From Ferruginibacter albus (GTDB taxonomy: Bacteria; Bacteroidota; Bacteroidia; Chitinophagales; Chitinophagaceae): a stretch of 64,000 bases of DNA. The notes under the pieces were generated by a model. It searched no databases, was not told where the DNA came from, and worked only from the letters and a program-made list of their open reading frames with translations. This document shows, one piece after another, positions 27,862 to 35,809 of the stretch (position 1 is its first letter; every line of letters starts with the position of its first letter). The DNA lies in contig NZ_CP083388.1 of assembly GCF_020042285.1 (NCBI RefSeq), positions 1,886,001 to 1,950,000 on the forward strand. The letters run 5' to 3'. A program made the translations under genes and the position numbers.

Positions 27862-27921
27862 CCATAGCGAATGGTTCGTGTAGACACGAACCAAGGCGAA
27901 GGGACACGAACCAAGGCGAAG
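27857..27921. repeat. REP element 2 plus partial third arm
   Basis: A full REP copy at 27857-27901, overlapping the RAYT stop codon, holds the same GGTTCGTG/CACGAACC hairpin as REP 1 in inverted orientation. Directly after it, 27902-27921 repeats the right half alone (GGACACGAACCAAGGCGAAG). Confidence 0.85.
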
Positions 27922-27959
27922 AGGCTGCTAAATGCAGCCTTTTTTATTACATTTGAAAC

Positions 27960-28310
27960 ATGAAGAAAATCTTGTTTGCAATTGTTATGTTTTCTAGTTG
28001 TACTAATAATCACAATACAGTTAAGAGCGTTTCCCTCGGTAAAGAGGATTCTTTAAAAGTAAATTTGATTGGCGAATGGGGTGGGAATGAAAATACTGCT
28101 ATTATGGTATTTGAAAAAGATTCTATGTATTTCACAAATCGGAAACAGCATTATTCTTATAAAATTGATAGTACCGATATTATAATTAAATTAGAAATAC
28201 ATGAATATAAAATGAAAAATGTTTCCATTATAAAAGATACTTTTCAGTTTTATAGTGCAGACCTTCCAACAATTCCTATTAAATCATATCGGGTTAAAAA
28301 AAAGTCATAA
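27960..28310 (+). CDS. Small lipoprotein of unknown function
   Basis: The 116-residue product has a short signal (MKKILFAIVM) and lipobox FSSC (Cys14), followed by TNN and a Ser/Lys-rich linker. The mature part has LIGEWGGNENTAIMVF (about residues 36-51), a layout seen in small lipocalin-like or DUF-type surface lipoproteins, with strands to the end. No family is assigned. The gene sits between REP copies and so is probably island cargo. Confidence 0.6.
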   Translation: MKKILFAIVMFSSCTNNHNTVKSVSLGKEDSLKVNLIGEWGGNENTAIMVFEKDSMYFTNRKQHYSYKIDSTDIIIKLEIHEYKMKNVSIIKDTFQFYSADLPTIPIKSYRVKKKS

Positions 28311-28336
28311 TTTTTTTTACCTCCCGTGGTGCAACA

Positions 28337-28382
28337 GATTGACCATAGCGAATGGTTCGTGGAGACACGAACCAAGGCGAAG
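28337..28382. repeat. REP element 3
   Basis: Same REP as at 27857 and in the same orientation, with GGAGA in place of GTAGA at the hairpin tip. It is joined directly to the copied RAYT tail, with the bases AGG shared at the junction. Confidence 0.85.
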
Positions 28383-28504
28383 GTAAATGGCAATTGGCAA
28401 AAAATGATATTTCGTATTATTATTCTTCAGCGAAATTTTATGAAGATGGTATTGATGAATTTGGCTTTCTGAATAATTTGTTTAAAGTATTTGACGTAGA
28501 TTGA
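28381..28504 (+). pseudogene. Copied 3' end of the RAYT gene (last 41 codons)
   Basis: Positions 28381-28545 match 27738-27902 at an offset of 643 bp with only two base differences (one in the last codons, turning VFDGD into VFDVD, and one in the REP loop). The coding part keeps the frame and the TGA stop at 28502-28504 but lacks the HUH motif and catalytic tyrosine, so it cannot work. It is enclosed by REP 3 and REP 4. The near identity points to a recent event. Confidence 0.9.
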
Positions 28505-28545
28505 CCATAGCGAATGGTTCGTGGAGACACGAACCAAGGCGAAGG
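28500..28545. repeat. REP element 4
   Basis: Fourth REP copy, overlapping the stop of the RAYT fragment. It carries the same GTGGAGACAC hairpin tip as REP 3. Confidence 0.85.
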
Positions 28546-28587
28546 AAGTAGTAATAATTGTAAAACGACACATTAATAAGGACTAAA

Positions 28588-29013
28588 ATGGACATTCAAA
28601 AGCAAATCAACAATTACATAGCATCGCAACCTGATACAAAACGTTCAGATATGGAAGCTTTGCATAAGCGCATACTTAAACTATTTCCAAAAGGTAAATT
28701 ATGGTTTTTAGACGGCAGGGACGACAAAGGGAAAATTGTTACCAATCCTAATATTGGCTATGGTCTTCTAACAATGAAATATGCTGATGGTAAGACCAAA
28801 GAATTTTACCAGGTTGGTATTAGTGCAAACACAACAGGAATATCAGTTTATATTATGGGCATTCAAGACAAAAAGTATTTACCCGGAACCTATGGAAAAA
28901 CAATAGGTAAGGCAAGTGTAACCGGATACTGTATTAAGTTCAAAACACTGAAAGACATAAATATCGACATATTGGAAGCGGCAATCCGAGATGGTGTTAA
29001 GCAAACGGCTTAA
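28588..29013 (+). CDS. DUF1801 (YdhG-like) protein
   Basis: The 141-residue cytoplasmic protein opens with INNYIASQPDTKRSDMEALHKRIL, the usual N-terminal helix pair of the DUF1801 family (YdhG/YjbR-like fold). It is followed by the strands of that fold (GYGLLTMKYADGKTKEFYQVG, VSIYIMGI-like). The family is linked in some bacteria with iron handling and is otherwise poorly defined. The C-terminus ends with a short helix (ILEAAIRDGVKQ). The gene lies just after REP 4 and is probably island cargo with its own expression. Confidence 0.7.
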   Translation: MDIQKQINNYIASQPDTKRSDMEALHKRILKLFPKGKLWFLDGRDDKGKIVTNPNIGYGLLTMKYADGKTKEFYQVGISANTTGISVYIMGIQDKKYLPGTYGKTIGKASVTGYCIKFKTLKDINIDILEAAIRDGVKQTA

Positions 29014-29102
29014 CCTACTACTGTCTTCACCAATCATGATATAGATATATTCATTTGTTTAGGCTTAACTTAACGCTTACTTTTAGTTTACAAATAATTA
29101 TT

Positions 29103-30398
29103 ATGAAAATTATTTTCTTACAATCAATATTTTTTCTTTTGATCGCTTCCTGCGTATTGGCACAAGAGAATGCTGTTATTGATATCAGCAATCTTACAGA
29201 AAACAGTCCGGCAGGTTGCCTTAGCGGTAATTGCAAAGATGGCGAGGGCGTATATTTTTATAATTACGGGTATTTTTTGATGTATATATCTGCGGGTACT
29301 TTTTCTGACGGATATATTGATGGTTATGCTGCTGAGTATACATTAAGACCGTATGGTGCCGACGGAAAAGTAAGACTGTTTAGTGTGAAGCGTGGCATGA
29401 TGAAAAATACATTATTAAAAGAAGGCAGCTATACTTTACTTTCATTGCGAAGCGGCGATACATTGGAAACGGCCGTTGGCACTTTTGAGGATACTGAATT
29501 TAAAGGTATCAAGCTTATAAAAGGTACTCATTTTTTTTATCCAATGGGTAAGTCATCCAATCAATTTTTGCAGGAGGAAGGTAGTTTTGACGGCTATAAT
29601 AGTTTTAATGTAAAGGTTACCAGCCACAACCTTCTTACTATGCCCGACAATAATTTTACAATTAACCTATATAATCCGCTTGATTATTACTGTCTTTCGG
29701 GAGATTGTATAAATGGAAAAAGCGTTCTGCTCACAGAACGTGGTATTTATGCCGGAAAATTTAAAGACCACAATTTTGCGTCAGGCACTATAGAATTTTT
29801 TAATGCTGCAATCAACGATGGTGCCGGTATCTTTACTACTAAAGATGGTGTAAACGGTACATTTACACCCGCCGGAAGCAATGATGCAATTGTGGCAACA
29901 CTAAATAGTAGCAATGATTATAAGGTTGTTATTAAATATGATGATTACAGACCAACAGGCAGCAAGAGAAATAAGATTTCCCAATACGCTCAAAACTGGC
30001 TTACTTCAGTATACATACCGGATGTTGTTTTTTATCAGCGGGTCTCCAATACATATGATAGTCTTCAACAAAAGGAAGATGCCCTTATCAAAATAGAGGA
30101 AGAAAAGGAGCAGGCAGAATACGAAAAAAATCATCCTTATATACATCAAACCATTACACCTTATTCAAAAGAAACCGATCCATACTATTATAGTCCGGAA
30201 CAAAAACGTCAGATGGCGTTGTACAACCAATCCGGTAGTTCCGGGGGTAGTTCATCTTCATCATCGTATTCAAGTTTTTCGTCGTGTTCAGTATGCGGCG
30301 GGCGTGGCTATATGGAATATGATTGCGGGGGAGGTGGCGGTCATCTATGCCGTAAATACTGCACAGCATGCAATGGTACAGGGCGTGTGCATAATTAA
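29103..30398 (+). CDS. Exported MORN-like repeat protein with a C-terminal DnaJ-type zinc finger
   Basis: The 431-residue protein starts at the ATG at 29103, not the upstream TTG. The N-terminus fits a signal peptide ending in VLAQ, or a lipoprotein (IASC, Cys17). The body has degenerate MORN-type units (SGNCKDGEGVYFY, SGDCINGKSVLL, YAGKFKDHNF) at about residues 35-300. A charged coiled stretch (about 330-355) and a Ser/Gly-rich linker come next. The end holds CSVCGGRGYME and CTACNGTGR, two CxxCxGxG-like zinc-binding knuckles as in DnaJ. Such a zinc finger is unusual in an exported protein. Function unknown; a structural or membrane-surface role is plausible. A perfect REP palindrome follows the stop. 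Confidence 0.65.
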   Translation: MKIIFLQSIFFLLIASCVLAQENAVIDISNLTENSPAGCLSGNCKDGEGVYFYNYGYFLMYISAGTFSDGYIDGYAAEYTLRPYGADGKVRLFSVKRGMMKNTLLKEGSYTLLSLRSGDTLETAVGTFEDTEFKGIKLIKGTHFFYPMGKSSNQFLQEEGSFDGYNSFNVKVTSHNLLTMPDNNFTINLYNPLDYYCLSGDCINGKSVLLTERGIYAGKFKDHNFASGTIEFFNAAINDGAGIFTTKDGVNGTFTPAGSNDAIVATLNSSNDYKVVIKYDDYRPTGSKRNKISQYAQNWLTSVYIPDVVFYQRVSNTYDSLQQKEDALIKIEEEKEQAEYEKNHPYIHQTITPYSKETDPYYYSPEQKRQMALYNQSGSSGGSSSSSSYSSFSSCSVCGGRGYMEYDCGGGGGHLCRKYCTACNGTGRVHN

Positions 30399-30401
30399 AA
30401 G

Positions 30402-30439
30402 CTTTCGCCTTGGTTCGTGGACACGAACCAAGGCGAAGA
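30402..30439. repeat. REP element 5, perfect palindrome
   Basis: 16-bp perfect arms (30404-30419 and 30422-30437) around GA are built from two right halves of the REP joined head to head. It lies 4 bp after one gene and about 15 bp before the start of the next, so it may act as a terminator or processing site in a transcript. Confidence 0.85.
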
Positions 30440-30454
30440 AAAACTAGCAACTTT

Positions 30455-31213
30455 ATGACAACACTATCAACTAACATAGCTAGATGGATCGAAGATGGAA
30501 AACTTCCTCATACAACAAAAGACTTTGAGTCAACTGGAGCTAACATTGGGCAATGTATCCCGCCAATCTTTGATACTTACTGTAAAATATTTCACCCATT
30601 TGAATTGGCCACTGATGAGTCCGATATATTAGAGATTCGAAATAAATCTGATCAAAAAAAGATCTTGACACAAAATGAAATATTGAAAAGACGTGAAGAG
30701 TGGCTAAAAGAGTACAACTCAAAACAATGGAGCTTTGTAAATTGGGAAACAATAGCGGATAAGTATGGTCTCATTTTTCACAATCAGATAAATCAAAAGA
30801 CTTTTGAAAAGAAATTCCAAAAGATAGGCTGGCAAAAAAATTTAATCTTCCCAAATGAAGGACATTTAGCAAGACAATTGCTGGTAAAACTTTTGAATAT
30901 TTTAAAATTGCATACAGCGTCTCAAGAAGCTTTCATCTATCAAATTGCTCCTCACACTTCTTGGAAAGGCAACAAAGCGGAAGATTTGGTAAAGTGTAAT
31001 CTTGAGGAAGTACTGGAATATTTCAACTCAGACTTCATTGGCTATCTCTTTGCCGCAGACAAATCTTGGCTTGTTTTTACAGATACAGATTTGACATATT
31101 CAATTGTTGGTGGACAAAGAAAATTAATTGATGGTATTATCGACAGCGACCTTGAAGCGATTGAATGCACATCAATGACAAGAGTAGACGATTTCAGTGA
31201 CAATATTAACTAA
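30455..31213 (+). CDS. Hypothetical cytoplasmic protein, unknown family
   Basis: The 252-residue product is rich in charged and aromatic residues, with no signal peptide and no membrane segment. I chose the ATG at 30455 because the longer frame would start inside a REP palindrome. Segments such as KNLIFPNEGHLARQLL (about 142-157) and DFIGYLFAADKSWLVFTDTD (about 201-220) suggest a mixed alpha/beta fold like some immunity or SMI1/DUF-type proteins, but this is a weak impression. It closes the accessory island; the efflux operon follows in convergent direction. Confidence 0.6.
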   Translation: MTTLSTNIARWIEDGKLPHTTKDFESTGANIGQCIPPIFDTYCKIFHPFELATDESDILEIRNKSDQKKILTQNEILKRREEWLKEYNSKQWSFVNWETIADKYGLIFHNQINQKTFEKKFQKIGWQKNLIFPNEGHLARQLLVKLLNILKLHTASQEAFIYQIAPHTSWKGNKAEDLVKCNLEEVLEYFNSDFIGYLFAADKSWLVFTDTDLTYSIVGGQRKLIDGIIDSDLEAIECTSMTRVDDFSDNIN

Positions 31214-31278
31214 AGTCTTATTAAAAGCTGCTCATAATATTTTATTGTCGCTATGTTGGCGGATAAATACGTCATCCT

Positions 31279-34200
31279 TTAAATATCCTTCAACTCTTTT
31301 GCATCATCCAACTGTACTGTCTTCTTCTTCCTGTTTGCAATATTTGCAATCACCACAAACAATACCGGCACCACAAAAATTGCTAAACTTGTTGCAGCGA
31401 TCATACCGCCCAACACCGTCCAGCCAATAGTATTACGGGCTACCGAGCTTGCACCCGAAGCCAATGCCAACGGCAATACACCAAGGATAAACGCAATGGA
31501 TGTCATTAATATTGGGCGTAAACGCAAGCGGACAGATTCCAATGCCGCATCAGCAGCGCTCATGCCTTTATCCAATCTTTCTTTTGCAAACTCTACGATC
31601 AATATCGCATTCTTGGCAGACAAACCTATCAAGGTAATTAAACCGATCTGTGCATATACGTTATTTGATAATCTTGGAATAAGTGTTAATGCAATGATCG
31701 CACCCAACACACCGATCGGCACGGCTAATAATACAGAGAAAGGCACCGCCCAGCTTTCATACAAAGCAGCTAAGAATAAGAATACAAACACTACAGATAA
31801 AGCAAAGATGTAGGCAGAGCTGCTGCCTGATTTTTTCTCCTGCAAGCTCAAGCCTGAGAACTCATAACCATAACCTTCCGGCAAAACTTTATCCGCTACA
31901 CGTTCCAAGGCATCCAATGCCTGACCACTACTATAACCGGGAGCAGCGCTACCATCTACTTCTGCACTTCTATATAAATTAAAGTGAGAAACCAGTGGAG
32001 CCGTTTCCGTTAGCTTATAACTAACAACAGCACTTAATGGTATCATTTCGCCGCTTATATTCTTTACATAATATTGTCCTATTTTGCTTACATCACTTCT
32101 ATAGCTTGTATCCGCTTGTGCCACTACATAAAAGTTTCTTCCGTAAGCAGTGAACTGGTTAATGTACGTTCCGCCCATGTACATCTGCATGGTATTGTAC
32201 ACGTCTGCCAAATTCAAACCGAGGGTTTTACATTTATCTCTATCAACATTTACAATATAACCCGGCGTACGTGCAGAGAAGAAGGTGAACGCACCTTGCG
32301 GACTCTTATCTATCTCCGGTTGTTTCTTTACTTCAGCAACAAAGTTGTTTACAACTTTCTCAAACGTTTTGATATCATCGTTCGATTGCCGTTGTTCAAT
32401 CTGTATACTAAAACCTCCTGCGTTACCCAAACCCGGAATTGCCGGAGGTTTGATAACCACAATTCTTGCTTCTTTAATAGAGGCAAAACGTTTATTTAAT
32501 TCTGCAACAATGCCATCTATCTTTTCAGATTCTTTGGTTCTTTCATCCCATGGTTTTAATTGCATGAACATACTACCGCTGCTGGATTTAGCCCCGCCGG
32601 TTAAAAAGTTCAATCCACCTAATGCCGCTGTATGGTAGACACCTGGAACTGTTTGTGCTAACTTGATCATGCTATCCAATACATTTATAGAACGAGTGGT
32701 AGAACCAGCTTCAGGGATTTCAAACGTACAGATCAAACGTCCATCATCTTCCGTAGGAATAAAACCTGTTGGCTTTGCTTTAAATAATAGAAGGTCGCCA
32801 ACGATGATACATATTAATAAGATAACCACTAATGGCGCTTTCTTTATCCACTTGCCAACACTGGAGGTATAACCGTTGGTTATTTTAGCCAACCTTGAAT
32901 CGAACGCAAAAAAGAAACGATTCAAGCCTTTTGATTTATTGGAAAGATGCTGAGGCTTTAATAATAAAGAGCACAATGCAGGAGTAAGCGATAACGCTAC
33001 AAATGCAGATATTAAAACTGATATAGCAATAGTGATAGCGAATTGTTGATACAGCTTACCAACAATACCAGGAATAAAACCAACCGGTACAAATACCGAT
33101 GCCAATATCAAGGCAATGGCAATTACCGGAGCGCTGATATCTGCCAAAGCCCTTGCTGTGGCTTCTTTCGGCGATAAACCTTCCGAATCCATGTAATGCT
33201 GTACCGCTTCCACCACCACAATGGCATCATCTACCACAATACCAATTGCCAATACAAAACCAAACATGGTCAATGTATTAATGGTAAATCCGAGTGGTAT
33301 AAAGAATATGAAGGTGCCGACAATAGAAACAGGTATCGCCAATACCGGAATTAAAGTAGCACGCCAGTTTTGCAGGAATAAAAACACTACGATCGTTACC
33401 AGCAATAATGCTATCAATAAAGTATTTACCACATCCGATATAGAAACTTTTACTACCGTTACCGATTCAAAAGGAACCACATAATCTATATCTGCGGGGA
33501 AATATTTTTTCATCTTATCCATGGCAGCATATACACCTTCGGCAGTTTCAAGGGCATTGCTTCCCGGAGCCTGGTACACTAATAAATAAGCGCCACGTTT
33601 ACCATCCACAAAAGAGTTTGCCGAATAACTTACTTTACCTAATTGTATGCGGGCTACATCTTTTAAATAAACAATTGATTTATCAGCAGGATTAGAACGA
33701 ACAACGATATTGCCAAAATCAGCTTCTGTATTTAAACGGCTATTGGTGAAAACAGTAAACTCAAATGCAGAACCGGAGTTTTGCGGAGGCGCTCCAACAG
33801 AACCTGCAGCTATCTGTAAGTTTTGCTCATTAATTGCATTCTGAACATCGTTCGCTGTTAAACCCATTTGCGCCAGCTTATCAGGTTGCAGCCACACACG
33901 CATACTAAAATTATCAGCCCTGCTAAACACATCACCAACACCGGGTACACGTAACAGCTGGTCACGCACATATATGTTGGCATAGTTATCCATGAATGGA
34001 ATACTATGCGAACCTCCCGGCGAATAAATTGCCACCAGCATCAAAATGCTCGGGTTACGTTTTAAAGTAGTTACCCCTAACCGTTGTACCTGGCTTGGCA
34101 GGGTAGGAGTAGCAATGCCCACACGGTTTTGAATATCTAACGCAACAATATTTGGATTAGCTGCAAGGTCTAATGTAGCCGTAATAGAGGATTGTCCGCT

Positions 34201-34473
34201 GTTGGCACTATTACTTTGCATGTACGTAATTCCCGGTACACCATTCACCTGCGATTCGATTGGAGTGGTAGTAGTTTGTTCCACCGTTTGCGCATCGGCA
34301 CCGGTGAAGTTACTTGTTATCTGTACCGTTGGTGGTGTAATATCCGGATATTGACTGATCGGCATATTCATAATTGCCAACGTACCCACCATTAAGATTA
34401 CTATTGATATTACAATGGCTGTAACCGGTCTTCTTAAAAAAACATTACCACCTGTTGAAGGAGTTTCGCTCAT
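31279..34473 (-). CDS. RND multidrug efflux pump, inner-membrane subunit (HAE1/AcrB-like)
   Basis: Proton-driven exporter of 1064 residues with 12 transmembrane helices and two large periplasmic loops (about residues 40-330 and 560-870). The proton-relay acidic pair GIVVDDAIVVVE (Asp415, Asp416) lies in helix 4, as in AcrB. The N-terminus FLRRPVTAIVISIVILMVG and the second-half signature (LYESWAVPFSVLLAVPIG) are typical of hydrophobic and amphiphilic efflux (HAE1). It is the last gene of an operon with the adaptor and TolC-like genes; 190 bp separate it from the adaptor gene. Substrate unknown, probably drugs or detergents. Confidence 0.95.
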   Translation of the reverse strand: MSETPSTGGNVFLRRPVTAIVISIVILMVGTLAIMNMPISQYPDITPPTVQITSNFTGADAQTVEQTTTTPIESQVNGVPGITYMQSNSANSGQSSITATLDLAANPNIVALDIQNRVGIATPTLPSQVQRLGVTTLKRNPSILMLVAIYSPGGSHSIPFMDNYANIYVRDQLLRVPGVGDVFSRADNFSMRVWLQPDKLAQMGLTANDVQNAINEQNLQIAAGSVGAPPQNSGSAFEFTVFTNSRLNTEADFGNIVVRSNPADKSIVYLKDVARIQLGKVSYSANSFVDGKRGAYLLVYQAPGSNALETAEGVYAAMDKMKKYFPADIDYVVPFESVTVVKVSISDVVNTLLIALLLVTIVVFLFLQNWRATLIPVLAIPVSIVGTFIFFIPLGFTINTLTMFGFVLAIGIVVDDAIVVVEAVQHYMDSEGLSPKEATARALADISAPVIAIALILASVFVPVGFIPGIVGKLYQQFAITIAISVLISAFVALSLTPALCSLLLKPQHLSNKSKGLNRFFFAFDSRLAKITNGYTSSVGKWIKKAPLVVILLICIIVGDLLLFKAKPTGFIPTEDDGRLICTFEIPEAGSTTRSINVLDSMIKLAQTVPGVYHTAALGGLNFLTGGAKSSSGSMFMQLKPWDERTKESEKIDGIVAELNKRFASIKEARIVVIKPPAIPGLGNAGGFSIQIEQRQSNDDIKTFEKVVNNFVAEVKKQPEIDKSPQGAFTFFSARTPGYIVNVDRDKCKTLGLNLADVYNTMQMYMGGTYINQFTAYGRNFYVVAQADTSYRSDVSKIGQYYVKNISGEMIPLSAVVSYKLTETAPLVSHFNLYRSAEVDGSAAPGYSSGQALDALERVADKVLPEGYGYEFSGLSLQEKKSGSSSAYIFALSVVFVFLFLAALYESWAVPFSVLLAVPIGVLGAIIALTLIPRLSNNVYAQIGLITLIGLSAKNAILIVEFAKERLDKGMSAADAALESVRLRLRPILMTSIAFILGVLPLALASGASSVARNTIGWTVLGGMIAATSLAIFVVPVLFVVIANIANRKKKTVQLDDAKELKDI

Positions 34474-34663
34474 AAAATATTTTTATTTTGTACTAAGCAG
34501 TAGTACTACTATTAAACATCGTTGTGAACTTGTTCTGTTATCCATTTCTTTCAGTGAAAGAAATGAGATAATCTCACTTGCACGGCATATACACAATCAT
34601 CTTTATTTACGATGTACGAATGACGATTTACGATTGCATGCATTTTGTGCCATAGTGAGATAA
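34474..34663. other. Gap inside the efflux operon with hairpins
   Basis: A 9-bp stem (ATTTCTTTC 34544-34552 with GAAAGAAAT 34556-34564, loop AGT) is followed at once by GAGAT/ATCTC (34565-34575). Further on is a patch of ACGATTTACGA-type short repeats (about 34608-34635). There is no poly-T next to the stems on the minus strand, so it may tune or process the mRNA rather than end it. Confidence 0.5.
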
Positions 34664-35779
34664 CTATTTCTTAGGTGCACCGATCTGTACAGCAGAACTA
34701 TCACGCAACTTTTGTACACCTTCAATAACTAAAGAATCACCTTCCTGCAAACCAGCTTTCACAACTATGTTATCATTTATTCTTGCACCTAATGTTACTT
34801 TACGTTGCAATGCTTTATTATGATCTACCACAAACACAAAGTATTCACCTAACTGTTCTACCACAGCTTTATAAGGCGCCAATACAAATGATTCCTGTGC
34901 ATTGTTATTTTTAACGGCGATGTTGCAGTTCATTCCTGATCTCAATAATCCATCTTTATTCGGAAAACTTAAACGTACTTTAATGGTACCCGTTGTTGGA
35001 TCAACCGCACGATCAATGAAGCTGATGGTGCCGGGTTCCGAATAAACGGTATTGTCTGAAAATTGTATCGTTAGTGTAGAATCTTTTGCAGTAGCGGCAT
35101 GTTGCAATGCAACAAAACGTGGAATTTCTTTTTGATCAATGGCAATATCAACCGCCATTGGGTTATCTGTAGAAACGGTATTTAATAACGTTTGATTGGC
35201 TGTAACTAATGCACCGGATTTTACTTGTGATATTCCGATCGTTCCATCAAACGGCGCATAGATAGTAGCATATTTTAAATCTGCCGCCGCTCTTGAAACT
35301 GTTGCAGAAGCAGCGCTTACCTGCATTTTAGCACTTTGCAGATCTGCCAATGCATGATCAACTACTTGTTTGGCGATCGCATCTTGCTTTAATAGATCAT
35401 TATAACGATTGGCATCTTGCTGCGCTTTATCTAAGTTTGACTTCACTACATTCAAATTGCCAACTGCATTATCATACGTAGCCTGGTATTGCAAACGGTC
35501 AATATCATATAGCTTTTGTCCTTTGGTTACATGCTGACCATCACTGAAATATATGCCGGTAATGTAACCGGTTACCTGCGCTTTTAGATCTACCTGGTTC
35601 AATGCAACAATGGTTGCAGGGTATGTATCAAAATAAACAGCAGCACCTTTTGCCACTACACGCACATTTACCGGTGTTGGCGGCGGTGCAGTGGGAGCAG
35701 TGGATGAATGACCACCACATGATGTAATGGTTGCAGTAACGCTTATTACGATTAATGATTTAAAAAAGCTTTGAATCAT
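34664..35779 (-). CDS. RND efflux periplasmic adaptor (AcrA-like, MFP family) lipoprotein
   Basis: Periplasmic adaptor of 371 residues linking the pump with the outer-membrane channel. Lipobox ITSC (Cys21), biotinyl-lipoyl-like halves around VDLKAQVTGYITGIYFSDG (about 65-83) and ATIYAPFDGTIG (about 170-181), with a coiled-coil hairpin between them rich in Asn/Asp/Gln, then a beta-barrel and a membrane-proximal part. The length is usual. It follows the TolC-like gene by 30 bp and so is in its operon. Confidence 0.93.
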   Translation of the reverse strand: MIQSFFKSLIVISVTATITSCGGHSSTAPTAPPPTPVNVRVVAKGAAVYFDTYPATIVALNQVDLKAQVTGYITGIYFSDGQHVTKGQKLYDIDRLQYQATYDNAVGNLNVVKSNLDKAQQDANRYNDLLKQDAIAKQVVDHALADLQSAKMQVSAASATVSRAAADLKYATIYAPFDGTIGISQVKSGALVTANQTLLNTVSTDNPMAVDIAIDQKEIPRFVALQHAATAKDSTLTIQFSDNTVYSEPGTISFIDRAVDPTTGTIKVRLSFPNKDGLLRSGMNCNIAVKNNNAQESFVLAPYKAVVEQLGEYFVFVVDHNKALQRKVTLGARINDNIVVKAGLQEGDSLVIEGVQKLRDSSAVQIGAPKK

Positions 35780-35809
35780 ATTGTTGAATTGTCTTTAAGA
35801 GATTAGAAA

